A stretch of 64,000 nt of DNA from Akkermansiaceae bacterium (GCA_018402445.1 JAGYIT010000007.1:868001-932000); one strand, 5' to 3'. Positions 44,605-53,323 are shown, numbered from the stretch's first letter. Made by a program: numbers and translations. Notes: generated by a model not told the origin, from the letters alone.

Positions 44605-45894
44605 TTACAACTCGCCCTCGATCAGATCTTCCAGCGTCTGGCGCTTGCGGATCAGGGTCGCATCGCTGCCCTCGACGAGGATCTCGGCGGGGAAGGGGCG
44701 GGAGTTGTAGTTGGATGCCATGACGAAGCCGTAGGCACCGGCCGACATGAGCGCGACGGCGTCGCCGGGTTGGAAATCGGGGATGGGCCTGTCCTGGCAG
44801 AAAAAGTCGCCGCTTTCGCAGATCGGGCCGACTACATCGACCTTGGTGAGTTCGGCGGAGATCGGCTCGGTGAGCGGGACGATCTCGTGGTGTCCTTCGT
44901 AGAGAGCGGGGCGGATCAGGTCGTTCATGCCCGCATCGACGATCTTGAAGGTCTTCGCGGAACCCTTTTTCTCGTAGAGGCAGCGGGTGACGAGCACACC
45001 GGCGTTGCCGACGATGTAGCGGCCGGGCTCAAGGAGGATTTTGAGGCCGAGATCCTTGATGCGGGGGACGAGTTCTTGGCCGTATTTCTCGATAGTGAGC
45101 GGGCGCTCTGATTCGTCCTTGGAAGACCACCAATCGGGCGTGCCGGAGCTCAGGGAATCCTGATAGACGATGCCGATGCCGCCGCCGATGGACCAGAACT
45201 CGATGCCGTGTTTCTCCTTGAGGGCGGTCACCATCGGGATGACCTTTTCCACCGCCTCGATGAACGGGTCGATGGAGGTGAGCTGCGAGCCGATGTGCAT
45301 CTGCAGGCCGCGGAGGCGGATATTCGGCAGTTCCGCGGCGGCGCGTTCGTAGAGAGAGGGAATGGCGGTGAAATCGACGCCGAACTTGTTCTCGCTCTTG
45401 CCGGTGGAGATGTATTTGTGAGTCTTCGCGTCCACGTTGGGGTTCACGCGGACGGCGGCGGGGGCGATTTTTCCGAGTTCACCGGCGACCTCGTTGAGAT
45501 AGCGAAGTTCCTCCTCGCTCTCGACGTTGAACGAGTAGATGCCCTGTTCGAGTGCGTAGATGATTTCCTCACGGGTCTTGCCGACACCGGCGAAGGTGCA
45601 GTGGGCGGGATCGCCGCCGGCTTTGATGACCCGGAAAAGCTCCCCGCCCGAGACGATGTCGAAGCCCGCGCCCTTGGTGGCGAGCAGGCGGAGGACGGAG
45701 AGGTTGGAGTTCGCCTTGACCGCGTAGGCGACTTCGTGATCGACGCCCGCCATCGCCTTGTCGAGGCGGGTGAAATGGTCGGTGATCGTCCCCGCCGAAT
45801 AAACGTAGAGGGGAGTGCCGTGTTCGGCAGCGAGGGATTTCAGGGAAACGTCTTCGCAGAACAGCTCGCCGTTCCTGTAGGAAAAGCCGTGCAT
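44605..45894 (-). CDS. lysA: Diaminopimelate decarboxylase
   Basis: 429-aa PLP enzyme making L-lysine from meso-diaminopimelate. AYAVKANSNLSVL carries the PLP lysine, FWSIGGGIGIVY the phosphate-binding glycines, GPICESGDFF the cysteine that closes the substrate site, and [15 protein letters not shown] the C-terminal signature. The last ~59 codons are duplicated at 34065-34241. It is followed downstream by the regulator gene (convergent) and preceded 7 bp upstream by rpmB on the same strand. Confidence 0.96.
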   Translation of the reverse strand: MHGFSYRNGELFCEDVSLKSLAAEHGTPLYVYSAGTITDHFTRLDKAMAGVDHEVAYAVKANSNLSVLRLLATKGAGFDIVSGGELFRVIKAGGDPAHCTFAGVGKTREEIIYALEQGIYSFNVESEEELRYLNEVAGELGKIAPAAVRVNPNVDAKTHKYISTGKSENKFGVDFTAIPSLYERAAAELPNIRLRGLQMHIGSQLTSIDPFIEAVEKVIPMVTALKEKHGIEFWSIGGGIGIVYQDSLSSGTPDWWSSKDESERPLTIEKYGQELVPRIKDLGLKILLEPGRYIVGNAGVLVTRCLYEKKGSAKTFKIVDAGMNDLIRPALYEGHHEIVPLTEPISAELTKVDVVGPICESGDFFCQDRPIPDFQPGDAVALMSAGAYGFVMASNYNSRPFPAEILVEGSDATLIRKRQTLEDLIEGEL

Positions 45895-45901
45895 GGCCGC
45901 C

Positions 45902-46168
45902 TTACTTGACGAGACCCGCTTTTTTCAGCGTGACGAAGGCACCGTTCTTGTTGATGGTCTTCAACGCGCGGCAGCTCAGCTTAATGCGCATGAACTTGTT
46001 CAGCTCGGGCACCCAGATGCGCTTGGTCTGGAGGTTCGGGGAAACGGTGCGTTTCACCACCTTGGTGACGTGACGACCGATACCGCCCTTTTTCTTGGCC
46101 AAGCCGGAGCGATGGATTCTGCCGCCGGAGCGGACGCGGGTTCCTCTGATACTGCAAATACGTGCCAT
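45902..46168 (-). CDS. rpmB: 50S ribosomal protein L28
   Basis: 88 aa. MARICSIRGTRVRSG, GIGRHVTKVVKRTVSPNLQT and KRIWVPELNKFMRIKLSCRALKTINKNG are the L28 core. There is no zinc CxxC pair. The usual rpmG (L33) neighbour is absent. Seven bp upstream of lysA. Confidence 0.95.
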   Translation of the reverse strand: MARICSIRGTRVRSGGRIHRSGLAKKKGGIGRHVTKVVKRTVSPNLQTKRIWVPELNKFMRIKLSCRALKTINKNGAFVTLKKAGLVK

Positions 46169-46250
46169 AATGAAAGTTGGTTAGCGGGGGGCGGAGAATG
46201 CCTCGGCAATTCAAGCCGTCAAGTCGAATCCTCGCCGAAATTCAGTATTT

Positions 46251-46820
46251 TCAATCGTTCGAGCGGCCTTGGTAGGAGCCGTCTTCCGTTTTGACGATGA
46301 TACGCTCTCCTTGGTTGATGAAAAGCGGGACGTTCACGTTGAGGCCGGTCTGCATGGTGGCCGGTTTGTAAACGTTGTTGGCGGAGTCGCCCTTCACGCC
46401 TTCGGAGGATTCCGCGACGGTCATCACCATGGTCAGCGGTAGCTCGATGCTGACGACGAGGCCGTCCGCGATGAGGAGGGTGTAAGCCTGCCCCTCGATG
46501 AGGTAGTTTTTTACGCCTTCGATGAGATCCGCGTAAACGACCATGTCGTCGTAGGTCTCCGGGTGGAGGAAATGGTAGCCCTCGGTGTCCTTGTAGGAAT
46601 ATTCGTGGGCGATCTTCTCAAGATGCACGCCTTCCAGCGAGTCGTTGGAGGTGAGGCGGAGATTGGAGACTTTCTTGGTAGCCACACTGCGGATCGACAT
46701 CTGGACGTAGGACGCCATACGCGGAGGGGTCTTGAGCTCGTGCTCGATGACGAGGCAGACCTCGTTGTTGTGACGGACTGCATGTCCCTTGCGGAGGTTG
46801 ATTACGTTGACGCTGGCCAT
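46251..46820 (-). CDS. efp: Elongation factor P
   Basis: 189 aa. EF-P rescues ribosomes stalled at polyproline. The ATG at 46820 gives MASVNVINLRKGHAVRHNNE, the family N-terminus. The tip loop of domain I reads HELKTPPRMASYVQ instead of the common VKPGKGxAFVR; the residue at the tip is Pro/Arg, not Lys. Domains II and III (LIADGLVVSIELPLTMVM, NVPLFINQGERIIVKTEDGSYQGR) are normal. The longer frame upstream is not EF-P. Confidence 0.93.
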   Translation of the reverse strand: MASVNVINLRKGHAVRHNNEVCLVIEHELKTPPRMASYVQMSIRSVATKKVSNLRLTSNDSLEGVHLEKIAHEYSYKDTEGYHFLHPETYDDMVVYADLIEGVKNYLIEGQAYTLLIADGLVVSIELPLTMVMTVAESSEGVKGDSANNVYKPATMQTGLNVNVPLFINQGERIIVKTEDGSYQGRSND

Positions 46821-46959
46821 AATGGTGGAGGCGATGGGTAGGGGCTCGGGCGCGGGTTGGCAAGGGATTTTGGAAAGCAGCGGCTCCGGGCCGAGCGCCC
46901 CGTGGATAGTCCGGGGATCCAGGCGCGTTGGCGTGCGGTTTGACATGCAGCGGAAAATC

Positions 46960-47280
46960 TCACTCGCCCGGGTAGAGGCCAGTGTTGGGATCTGCCCAGG
47001 CTGGTTCGTGTCCCTTCGCGTAATTGAAGAGATGGCGGTGCATGTATTCGAAGTAGGTTTCTTTCTGCTCCTTGTCGAGGCGGTGCCAGATGGCGATGTT
47101 GAGGGCACGGCAGACCTTCTGCATCATGGTGAGGGTGAGTTGGCGGCCTTTGCGGGCTTTCTGCACCTGTTTGTGGTTGAGCTGTTCGGTGGAGGTCTCG
47201 ACGAGCTGGTGGTTCGTGATTTTCCATTTCTCCATGAGTTCATCGAGTGGCTGCGGGCCGTGTTCGCGCGGGACTTCCAT
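46960..47280 (-). CDS. Small helix-turn-helix protein
   Basis: 106 aa. LDELMEKWKITNHQLVETSTEQLNHKQVQKARKGRQLTLTMMQKVCRALN looks like an XRE-type HTH with a long loop; the C-terminal EYMHRHLFNYAKGHEP is unconserved to my eye. Probably a DNA-binding regulator or a housekeeping factor specific to Verrucomicrobia. It lies between efp and folP on the same strand. Confidence 0.7.
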   Translation of the reverse strand: MEVPREHGPQPLDELMEKWKITNHQLVETSTEQLNHKQVQKARKGRQLTLTMMQKVCRALNIAIWHRLDKEQKETYFEYMHRHLFNYAKGHEPAWADPNTGLYPGE

Positions 47281-47326
47281 GAGGTTTTTCTAGCGGAGCG
47301 GGTGGGGAAGTCAAAGGTGGATAATG

Positions 47327-48162
47327 TCACCCGCCCAGCACTCCCTCGGCGGCGCGGAGGGCGGCGAGGTTGCCTTTCACATCGTGGACGCGGTGGAGCA
47401 TGATGCCTTTCATGCGGGCCAAGGCGGTGAGGACGCAAGTGACGGCGTCGCGGTCGGTGGGGAGATCGGCGCCGGTCAGCTTGGTGATGAGTGATTTGCG
47501 GGAAATGCCGAGCAGCAGGGGAAAGCCGGTGGGGGCGAGTTCGTTGATGCGGCTCAGGAGGGCGAGGTTGTGGTCGAGGTTTTTCCGAAACCGATGCCCG
47601 GATCGAAACACAGCCGGGCAGGGGATATGCCATGCGATTTCAGGACATCCAGGCGACTTTGGAAATACTCCCTGACCTCCGCGACGACATCGTTGTAGGA
47701 CGGGTTTTGCTGCATGTCCGCCGGGGTGCCGCGCATGTGCATGATGACGATCCCGCAGTGCGACTTCGCGCAGACGTCGGTCATTTCAGGATCGGCGGTG
47801 AGGCCGGAGACGTCGTTGACGATATCCGCGCCCGCCTCCAGCGCGGCCCGTGCGACGGAGGCCTTCGATGTGTCGATGGAGATCAGGCCTTCCCATTCGG
47901 AGCGGAGGGATCGGATCACGGGGATGGTGCGGCGGATTTCCTCGTCGGCATCCACGGGCAGCGCGCCGGGCCGGGTGGATTCGCCGCCGATGTCGATGAT
48001 CGCTGCGCGCTCCGCGATCATATCGCGTGCATGTGCCAGGGCGGCGTCGCGGGCGGCGAAATGCCCGCCGTCCGAGAACGAGTCCGGGGTCACGTTGAGG
48101 ATGCCCATGATTTGGGCGCGGCGGGTGAGGTCGAGCTTGCGGCCTTGGATGTTCCAGATCAT
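47327..48162 (-). CDS. folP: Dihydropteroate synthase, frameshifted
   Basis: Joins PABA to the pterin pyrophosphate in folate synthesis. MGILNVTPDSFSDGGHF, DIGGESTRPGA, DTSKASVARAAL, DIVNDVSGLTADPEM and CFDPGIGFGK are the classical DHPS motifs. After DPGIGFGK the frame is lost: the right continuation NLDHNLALLSRI, then GISRKSLI and RVHDV, is one frame over and needs an A6 where the sequence has A5 (47580-47584). Start at 48162 (MIWNIQGRKLDL). Either a base-calling indel or a real null allele. Confidence 0.88.
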
Positions 48163-48250
48163 CTTGTGGTAGTAGCGTAGCCGGGAGAAAGCGATGCGTA
48201 AGCGGAAAAAACCGTTGGCATTCATCGCGAGGAGCTTCCAAACTCCGCGC

Positions 48251-48778
48251 ATGACATGGGACGACAGATTTAGCACTCTTTTCGAGCGCGTTGCGGACGC
48301 CTACCGAAAAGGTATTTTTGATCACGAGACGGGATATTCGGCGGATGAGATCTCGTTCCTCGAAAGCATCGGATACAAAAAAAGGGAGCTTTTTGATTTC
48401 GTGGAGGATTTTGTTGACGAGGGCGAGCCATCGCCCGGCACGGCATTGCTGGTAGCGGCTGTGCGCAGGGATTATTTTCTCGTCGAACAGAAGGGGGAAG
48501 TCAGCGGCAAAGCGGTTACGAGGGATGAGCTCCCGAGCTTCGGCGAGGAACTCGACGGCATGCCTTATCTGCCGCGCATCCTTGTGAAAGCCCGCGCGAA
48601 AATCGCCGGCGAGCTCGATCCCGGTGTGATGTATGGCTGCGGAGGCGACAGGAATTTCCTAGCGAAAAACGGCGGCATCCACCCCGCCGATTTCCTCCGC
48701 CGCGTATGGGCCTCGGGTGGCGATGATTCCAAGGTGGTGGGCTGGATCAGATCGATTCAAACAACACTCCCCCAATGA
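48251..48778 (+). CDS. DUF5069 family protein
   Basis: 175 aa. FSTLFERVADAYRKG at the start and LPRILVKARAKIAGELDPGVMYGCGGDRNFL (~112-142) plus FLRRVWASGGDDSKVVGWI match DUF5069, whose function is unknown. Divergent from folP. The ATG at 48251 is taken; the longer frame upstream shadows the folP start. Its stop overlaps the next ATG (ATGA). Confidence 0.82.
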   Translation: MTWDDRFSTLFERVADAYRKGIFDHETGYSADEISFLESIGYKKRELFDFVEDFVDEGEPSPGTALLVAAVRRDYFLVEQKGEVSGKAVTRDELPSFGEELDGMPYLPRILVKARAKIAGELDPGVMYGCGGDRNFLAKNGGIHPADFLRRVWASGGDDSKVVGWIRSIQTTLPQ

Positions 48779-48929
48779 AGATCATGAAGTATGCCGTATG
48801 GATCACCGCCCTTCTCGTTGCTGCCGTCCCCTTGTGAACGCCGCCGAAGGTAAACCCAACTGCGATCTTGCCGCCAATTACCAGAAGCCGCACATCGGGG
48901 GAGATGCCGATATCAGCAACCCTGGGTGA
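48775..48929 (+). CDS. Tiny secreted protein, one-base frameshift
   Basis: MKIMKYAVWITALLVAAVPL is a signal peptide but stops at once; in the next frame the text continues as VNAAEGKPNCDLAANYQKPH then IGGDADISNPG. If the C4 run at 48828-48831 were C5, one 51-aa protein with a perfect AAVPLVNAA cleavage region would result. ATGA overlap with the DUF5069 stop suggests coupling. Function unknown. Confidence 0.6.
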
Positions 48930-48995
48930 GATGGGGAAAAAACCGGAAACTCCCCGCTTTACAAGATGGGGGGGGATACCCATATTCCGCCGCCC

Positions 48996-49556
48996 ATGAT
49001 TTTCGCCGCAATTAACTGGCTCTCCATCAGCATCAACCTCCTTCTGGTTAGCTTCGTCATCGTCTGCCTGCTGATGGCTCTTCTCATCCTCATGCAACGC
49101 CCCAAGCAGGAGGGCTTGGGCGCGGCGTTCGGAGGCGGCGTGACCGACCAGGTCTTCGGCGCCCGCACCACGAACGTCCTCCAGCGCGGCACGGTTTACC
49201 TTGGTTCGTTGTTTTTCGTTCTCAGTCTCACGTTGTCGGTCCTGATCGCGAAGCAGACGAAGCAGAAATCCCTGCTTGAGCCGGAAAAGGCCATCGCCGA
49301 GGAATCCGCAGACAAAGGAGAGAAGGTCACCGAAGAGGATACGCCGAAATCGCTGGTCGAGGAACTTCCTACTGAGGATGCGCCCAACCCCACCGAGGAA
49401 GTCCTGGCTCCACCGGTGGAAGAACCCACCCCATCGGTGGAAGAGCCAGCCCCACCAGTGGAGGAACCCGCCCCACCAGTGGAGGAACCCGCTCCACCGG
49501 TGGAGCAGTCTGCCCCCGAAGCACCCGCTGAAAACGCCGTGGACAAACCCGAGTGA
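48996..49556 (+). CDS. secG: Protein translocase subunit SecG with repeat tail
   Basis: 186 aa. Residues 1-80 are SecG: two membrane helices (SISINLLLVSFVIVCLLMAL and GTVYLGSLFFVLSLTLSVLI) around the conserved LMQRPKQEGLGAAFGGG loop. The remaining ~105 residues form an acidic Pro/Glu tail with five 7-residue repeats (APPVEEP), which is much longer than usual SecG. Start at 48996 (MIFAAINWLS). Confidence 0.9.
   Translation: MIFAAINWLSISINLLLVSFVIVCLLMALLILMQRPKQEGLGAAFGGGVTDQVFGARTTNVLQRGTVYLGSLFFVLSLTLSVLIAKQTKQKSLLEPEKAIAEESADKGEKVTEEDTPKSLVEELPTEDAPNPTEEVLAPPVEEPTPSVEEPAPPVEEPAPPVEEPAPPVEQSAPEAPAENAVDKPE
49407..49511 (+). repeat. secG: Five 21-bp tandem repeats inside secG
   Basis: Units encode APPVEEP, TPSVEEP, APPVEEP, APPVEEP and APPVEQS. 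DNA identity between the middle units is nearly complete, so copy number may vary between strains. Confidence 0.9.
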
Positions 49557-49574
49557 GCCTGACGCTTGCAAGGT

Positions 49575-50846
49575 GTGAACGAGGCTAAAGCGGACGGCGA
49601 CGAGCAACACCATCTTGCCGTTTGGGCGCGTGAAGGGGCTTTCCCCAAATCGGGCGAAGGCTACGGTTGGGTGGATCGTAAAGGGAGGCGACATGCCTGC
49701 TCCTCGTTTGGGGAGCTTTCCGAGACAGTACGCGAGGACAGCGCCAGCGCGGTGAATTTGGTTTGGACTCCTGATTCCGCGCATTGCCGCGTTCCGGAGG
49801 AGATCGAGGCCTTGTCGGAGCCGATCCGGCAGGTCAGGCAACGCTGGGCGGCGGATGACCTTGCGGATGCGTGCTACCGTTTGAGAAATTTCGGGATCGG
49901 TGTGGCGGTTTTGGCCGGTTACATGGCGCTGCAGGCATGGAAAGCTATCCAGGCCAGGGAAGAGGCGAGCGGGCTGGATCTCGGGCTGGCAGAGCACACG
50001 CTGTTCATCCTCAAGACGCTCCGGGATTCGACCACGGTCGGCCTCGCGCTGCTTGCGTTCCTTGTTTTTGCCCTCATCCCGTGGTATCAGGCGCGAAAAA
50101 AGGTGGCTGAGTTCAAGCGCCTTGGAGGGAGTGTCAAGCCGCTGGTTCCGCTGCTCCGTTTTGAAACTTGGCTTGAGGCGCAGAAGGCTCCTGTGACGTA
50201 TGGTTTGCTCGGCATCATCTCCCTGGTTTTTCTCGCTCAGGTGTTCCATGACAGGTCGATCCTGGGATTCCGCGAATCCGTCGAGCAGGTCGGCTTGGTG
50301 AAAGACGTTTATCGAGGCGGGGAATACTGGAGGCTTTTCACCGCCCCCATGCTCCACGGCGGGCTGATCCATTTCGTGATGAATGCCCTCGCGCTCCTGT
50401 ACCTGGGGAAACGGCTGGAGGTGTTCGCGCGCTGGCCGCATGTGCCAATGGTGTTCCTTTTTTCCGCTCTGGTTGGCGGTGAGGCTTCGGCGCGGATGCT
50501 GGACGCCCCCTCGGTCGGTGCGTCAGGTGGGTTGATGGGCTGGCTGGGATTTCTTCTCATTTTCGAAACGCTGCACTCGGCACTCGTTCCGAGTAGTGCG
50601 AAGCGTCGCTTGGTCGGCGGCGTGCTGATCACCGCGCTGATCGGCCTGGTGGGATATCGTTTCATCGACAACGCGGCGCACTTCGGCGGTTTGCTGGCGG
50701 GGATGGCCTATGCGGCGATCGTTTTCCCGAAATCCAGCTCCGTGATGCGCCCGGAGATGAACGCGACCGACCGCTTAGTCGGCTTGGTGGCGCTGGCGGT
50801 GATCGTCGCTTCCGCTGTTCTGGCGGTGATCCGCATGGCGGGTTGA
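49575..50846 (+). CDS. Rhomboid intramembrane serine protease with long N-terminal domain
   Basis: 423 aa. The C-terminal half is a rhomboid: WRLFTAPMLHGGLIHFVMNALAL (L1 loop), VGASGGLMGWLGF (Ser nucleophile) and NAAHFGGLLAGM (His base). The N-terminal ~210 residues hold a soluble part (WAREGAFPKSGEGYGWVDRK) and two further membrane helices. The substrate is unknown. GTG at 49575 is used; a TTG three codons before is possible. It directly follows secG. Confidence 0.85.
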   Translation: MNEAKADGDEQHHLAVWAREGAFPKSGEGYGWVDRKGRRHACSSFGELSETVREDSASAVNLVWTPDSAHCRVPEEIEALSEPIRQVRQRWAADDLADACYRLRNFGIGVAVLAGYMALQAWKAIQAREEASGLDLGLAEHTLFILKTLRDSTTVGLALLAFLVFALIPWYQARKKVAEFKRLGGSVKPLVPLLRFETWLEAQKAPVTYGLLGIISLVFLAQVFHDRSILGFRESVEQVGLVKDVYRGGEYWRLFTAPMLHGGLIHFVMNALALLYLGKRLEVFARWPHVPMVFLFSALVGGEASARMLDAPSVGASGGLMGWLGFLLIFETLHSALVPSSAKRRLVGGVLITALIGLVGYRFIDNAAHFGGLLAGMAYAAIVFPKSSSVMRPEMNATDRLVGLVALAVIVASAVLAVIRMAG

Positions 50847-50904
50847 CAACCCATTTCTATTGCTTGCGCCTCGGTCGGTTCACCGTCTAGGTTTCTCGCA
50901 AGAC

Positions 50905-52155
50905 ATGAGCGAGAGACGGGTAGTGATTACGGGAATCGGGTGCATTTCTCCTTTGGGAAATGACCTTGGGAAAACATGGGACGGACTAAAAAACGGCCGC
51001 AGCGGGATACGCAGGATTGAGGCTATCGATGTCACGCCCTTTGATTGTAAGATCGCGGGTGAGATCCGGGATTTCGATGCGGACGGTTATTTCGGTGTGC
51101 CGAAGGATGCCCGCCGCTCGGATCGATATGTCCAGTTCGCCGTGGCCGCCTCGAAAATGGCGATGGCGGATTCCGGCCTGGATACCGGGAAAATCGACGC
51201 CCGCCGCTACGGCGTTATGGTCGGCAGTGGCATCGGCGGCCTTTCAACGCTGGAGCGCGAGCATTCCGTTTACATCGAGAAGGGGCCGCGGCGCGTTTCG
51301 CCTTTCACGATCCCGATGATGATCTCGAATATCGCCTCCGGCATCATCTCCATGGAACACGGTCTGCTCGGGCCGAACATGGTGATCGTCACCGCCTGCG
51401 CGACCTCGAATCACAACATCGGTGAGGCCTGGCGAATGATCAAATTCGGCGACGCCGACGGATTCCTCTGCGGCGGTGCCGAGGCTGCGGTGCTGCCGAT
51501 GGGTCTCTGCGGTTTCTCGAACATGAAGGCGCTGAGCACGCGTAACGATGAGCCGGAGAAAGCATCGCGCCCTTTCGACAAGCATCGCGATGGATTCGTG
51601 ATGGGCGAGGGAGCCGGGGTCGTGATGATCGAGGAACTGGAAACCGCCATGGCACGGGGCGCGAAAATCTACGCGGAACTCGTCGGGTACGGTGTCAGCG
51701 CGGACGCCTACCACCTCAGCGCCCCTTCTCCGGACGGTAGCGGGCCAGCCTATGCGATCGGCATGGCGCTCAAGCACGGCAAAACGAATCCTAAGGAAGT
51801 GGAATACCTCAACGCCCACGCCACCTCCACCGGCCTCGGCGATGTGGCGGAAACGAAGGCGATCAAGCTCGCTTTCGGCGACCACGCGAAGAACGGCCTG
51901 ATGGTAAGTTCGACGAAATCCATGACCGGCCACATGCTGGGCGCGGCGGGCGGTATCGAATTGATCGCCAGCGTGATGGCCATCGTCGATGGCGTGATCC
52001 CGCCGACGATCAACATCGAGGAGCAGGATCCGGAATGCGATCTCGATGTGGTGCCCAACATCGCGCGCGAGATCCCGATCAAGGTCGCGCTCAGCAACAG
52101 TTTCGGTTTCGGCGGGCACAACGCCTCCGTCCTTGTGCGTAAATTCGAGGGCTGA
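50905..52155 (+). CDS. fabF: Beta-ketoacyl-ACP synthase II
   Basis: 416-aa condensing enzyme of fatty-acid elongation. VITGIGCISPLGN at the start, VTACATSNHNIG with the active Cys, YLNAHATSTGLGD and STKSMTGHMLGAAGG with the two His residues, and NSFGFGGHNAS at the end are all intact. The ATG at 50905 gives the family N-terminus. No acpP or fabG is near. Confidence 0.95.
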   Translation: MSERRVVITGIGCISPLGNDLGKTWDGLKNGRSGIRRIEAIDVTPFDCKIAGEIRDFDADGYFGVPKDARRSDRYVQFAVAASKMAMADSGLDTGKIDARRYGVMVGSGIGGLSTLEREHSVYIEKGPRRVSPFTIPMMISNIASGIISMEHGLLGPNMVIVTACATSNHNIGEAWRMIKFGDADGFLCGGAEAAVLPMGLCGFSNMKALSTRNDEPEKASRPFDKHRDGFVMGEGAGVVMIEELETAMARGAKIYAELVGYGVSADAYHLSAPSPDGSGPAYAIGMALKHGKTNPKEVEYLNAHATSTGLGDVAETKAIKLAFGDHAKNGLMVSSTKSMTGHMLGAAGGIELIASVMAIVDGVIPPTINIEEQDPECDLDVVPNIAREIPIKVALSNSFGFGGHNASVLVRKFEG

Positions 52156-52175
52156 AATTTGCTGGAGGCAAGCGC

Positions 52176-52865
52176 ATGAATTCTGACGAAGAGGGCGGCA
52201 AGATCATCCTCGTGCCGACCCCGATCGGGAATCTCGGCGATATCACCCTGCGGGCGCTGGAGGTTTTGAAAAACGCGGATCGCATTGCCTGCGAGGACAC
52301 GCGCCGCTCCGGGATCCTGCTCGCCCATCACGGTATTTCCGGAAAGCCGCTGGTCTCGCTCCACGAGCACAACGAGAGCCGGAAAGCGCCCGAGCTGGTC
52401 GCGTCCGCGAAGGCGGGGGAGCGCATCGCTTTCATTAGCGACGCGGGCATGCCCGGCGTTTCCGATCCCGGCTACCGCTTGGTGCAGGCGTGCATTGAGG
52501 CGGAGGTTCCGTTCGAGGTCTTACCGGGCCCCTCGGCGGTGCTGATGGCGCTGATCGGCTCCGGGCTGCCGTGCCACGCGTTCCGCTTCGGCGGGTTCCT
52601 TTCCGTAAAATCCGGCAAACGCCGCACCGCGATGTCCGACGCCCTCGATAGCGGCGAGACAGGGATCTTTTTCGAAAGCCCGCACCGCATCGTTTCCACC
52701 CTGGAAATCCTCACGGAGATCGCACCTGAGGCGAAGGTCTGTGTCGCCCGCGAGCTGACGAAGAAATTTGAGACGTATCACCGGGGGAAGCCGGGCGCGC
52801 TGTTGGAATGGTTCAGGGCGCACGGCGCGAAAGGCGAGATGGTGATCCTGATGAACGGCGCGTGA
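52176..52865 (+). CDS. rsmI: 16S rRNA 2'-O-ribose C1402 methyltransferase
   Basis: 229 aa. VPTPIGNLGDITLRALEVL, EDTRRSGILLAHHGI, ISDAGMPGVSDPGYRLV and CVARELTKKFETYHRG are the RsmI (SAM-dependent tetrapyrrole methylase fold) motifs. The protein is slightly shorter at the C-terminus than E. coli RsmI. It follows fabF by 20 bp. Confidence 0.94.
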   Translation: MNSDEEGGKIILVPTPIGNLGDITLRALEVLKNADRIACEDTRRSGILLAHHGISGKPLVSLHEHNESRKAPELVASAKAGERIAFISDAGMPGVSDPGYRLVQACIEAEVPFEVLPGPSAVLMALIGSGLPCHAFRFGGFLSVKSGKRRTAMSDALDSGETGIFFESPHRIVSTLEILTEIAPEAKVCVARELTKKFETYHRGKPGALLEWFRAHGAKGEMVILMNGA

Positions 52866-52895
52866 CATCGCGGCGGTGATGGGCAAGAAGCGGCC

Positions 52896-53222
52896 ATGAG
52901 AAAACCCTTTCCGCTCGAAGTTCCGAACCACAAACCGCCGCGCGTCGTCGAGGCGATCAAGGCGGAGATCCGCAAATATCTAAAGCGCGAACGCCGCAAA
53001 ACCTTGCCCGAGGGAGCGGATTTCTGGGATTTCGACTGCCGTGCTGGCAAGGACGCGGAATCGGCTGAGGCCGTCCATGTTTCCGAGCTTACGAAGAGCA
53101 TCGACACCGCCTCACTGGAAAACTGGCCCGCGATCCATATCGAGATCCTGGCAAAAGAAGGCCACAGGACGAAGACCGCTGCGCCGGAATCACCTTGCCT
53201 TGGCGAGCCCACCGAAGGTTAA
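52896..53222 (+). CDS. DUF6172-type small protein
   Basis: 108 aa. RVVEAIKAEIRKYLKRERRKTLPEGADFWDFDCRAG is a conserved basic segment ending in a W-D-F-D-C motif that I associate with DUF6172; function unknown. The C-terminal 20 residues are low in conservation. On the same strand as rsmI, 30 bp after it. Confidence 0.72.
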   Translation: MRKPFPLEVPNHKPPRVVEAIKAEIRKYLKRERRKTLPEGADFWDFDCRAGKDAESAEAVHVSELTKSIDTASLENWPAIHIEILAKEGHRTKTAAPESPCLGEPTEG

Positions 53223-53240
53223 TCCCCGCGTCGCTGAAAC

Positions 53241-53323
53241 GCCGCCGTGGTGGAATGGTAGACACTGTGGATTTAAAATCCATTGCCTTCACAGGCGTAC
53301 CGGTTCGAGTCCGGTCGGCGGTA
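53241..53323 (+). tRNA. tRNA-Leu (anticodon TAA)
   Basis: 83 nt. Acceptor GCCGCCG pairs with CGGCGGT (one G-T), anticodon loop TTTAAAA (TAA, reads UUA), long variable arm (TGCCTTCACAGGCGT) typical of leucine tRNAs, T-arm CCGGTTCGAGTCCGG. The CCA end is not encoded. Confidence 0.96.

Noticed and set aside
49407..49511. CRISPR-like array
   Set aside because: Units are contiguous with no spacers and encode an in-frame protein repeat.
48747..50441. 564-aa minus-strand frame across secG and the rhomboid gene
   Set aside because: Antisense of both; the W/H/G-rich periodic part is merely the complement of the secG repeats.
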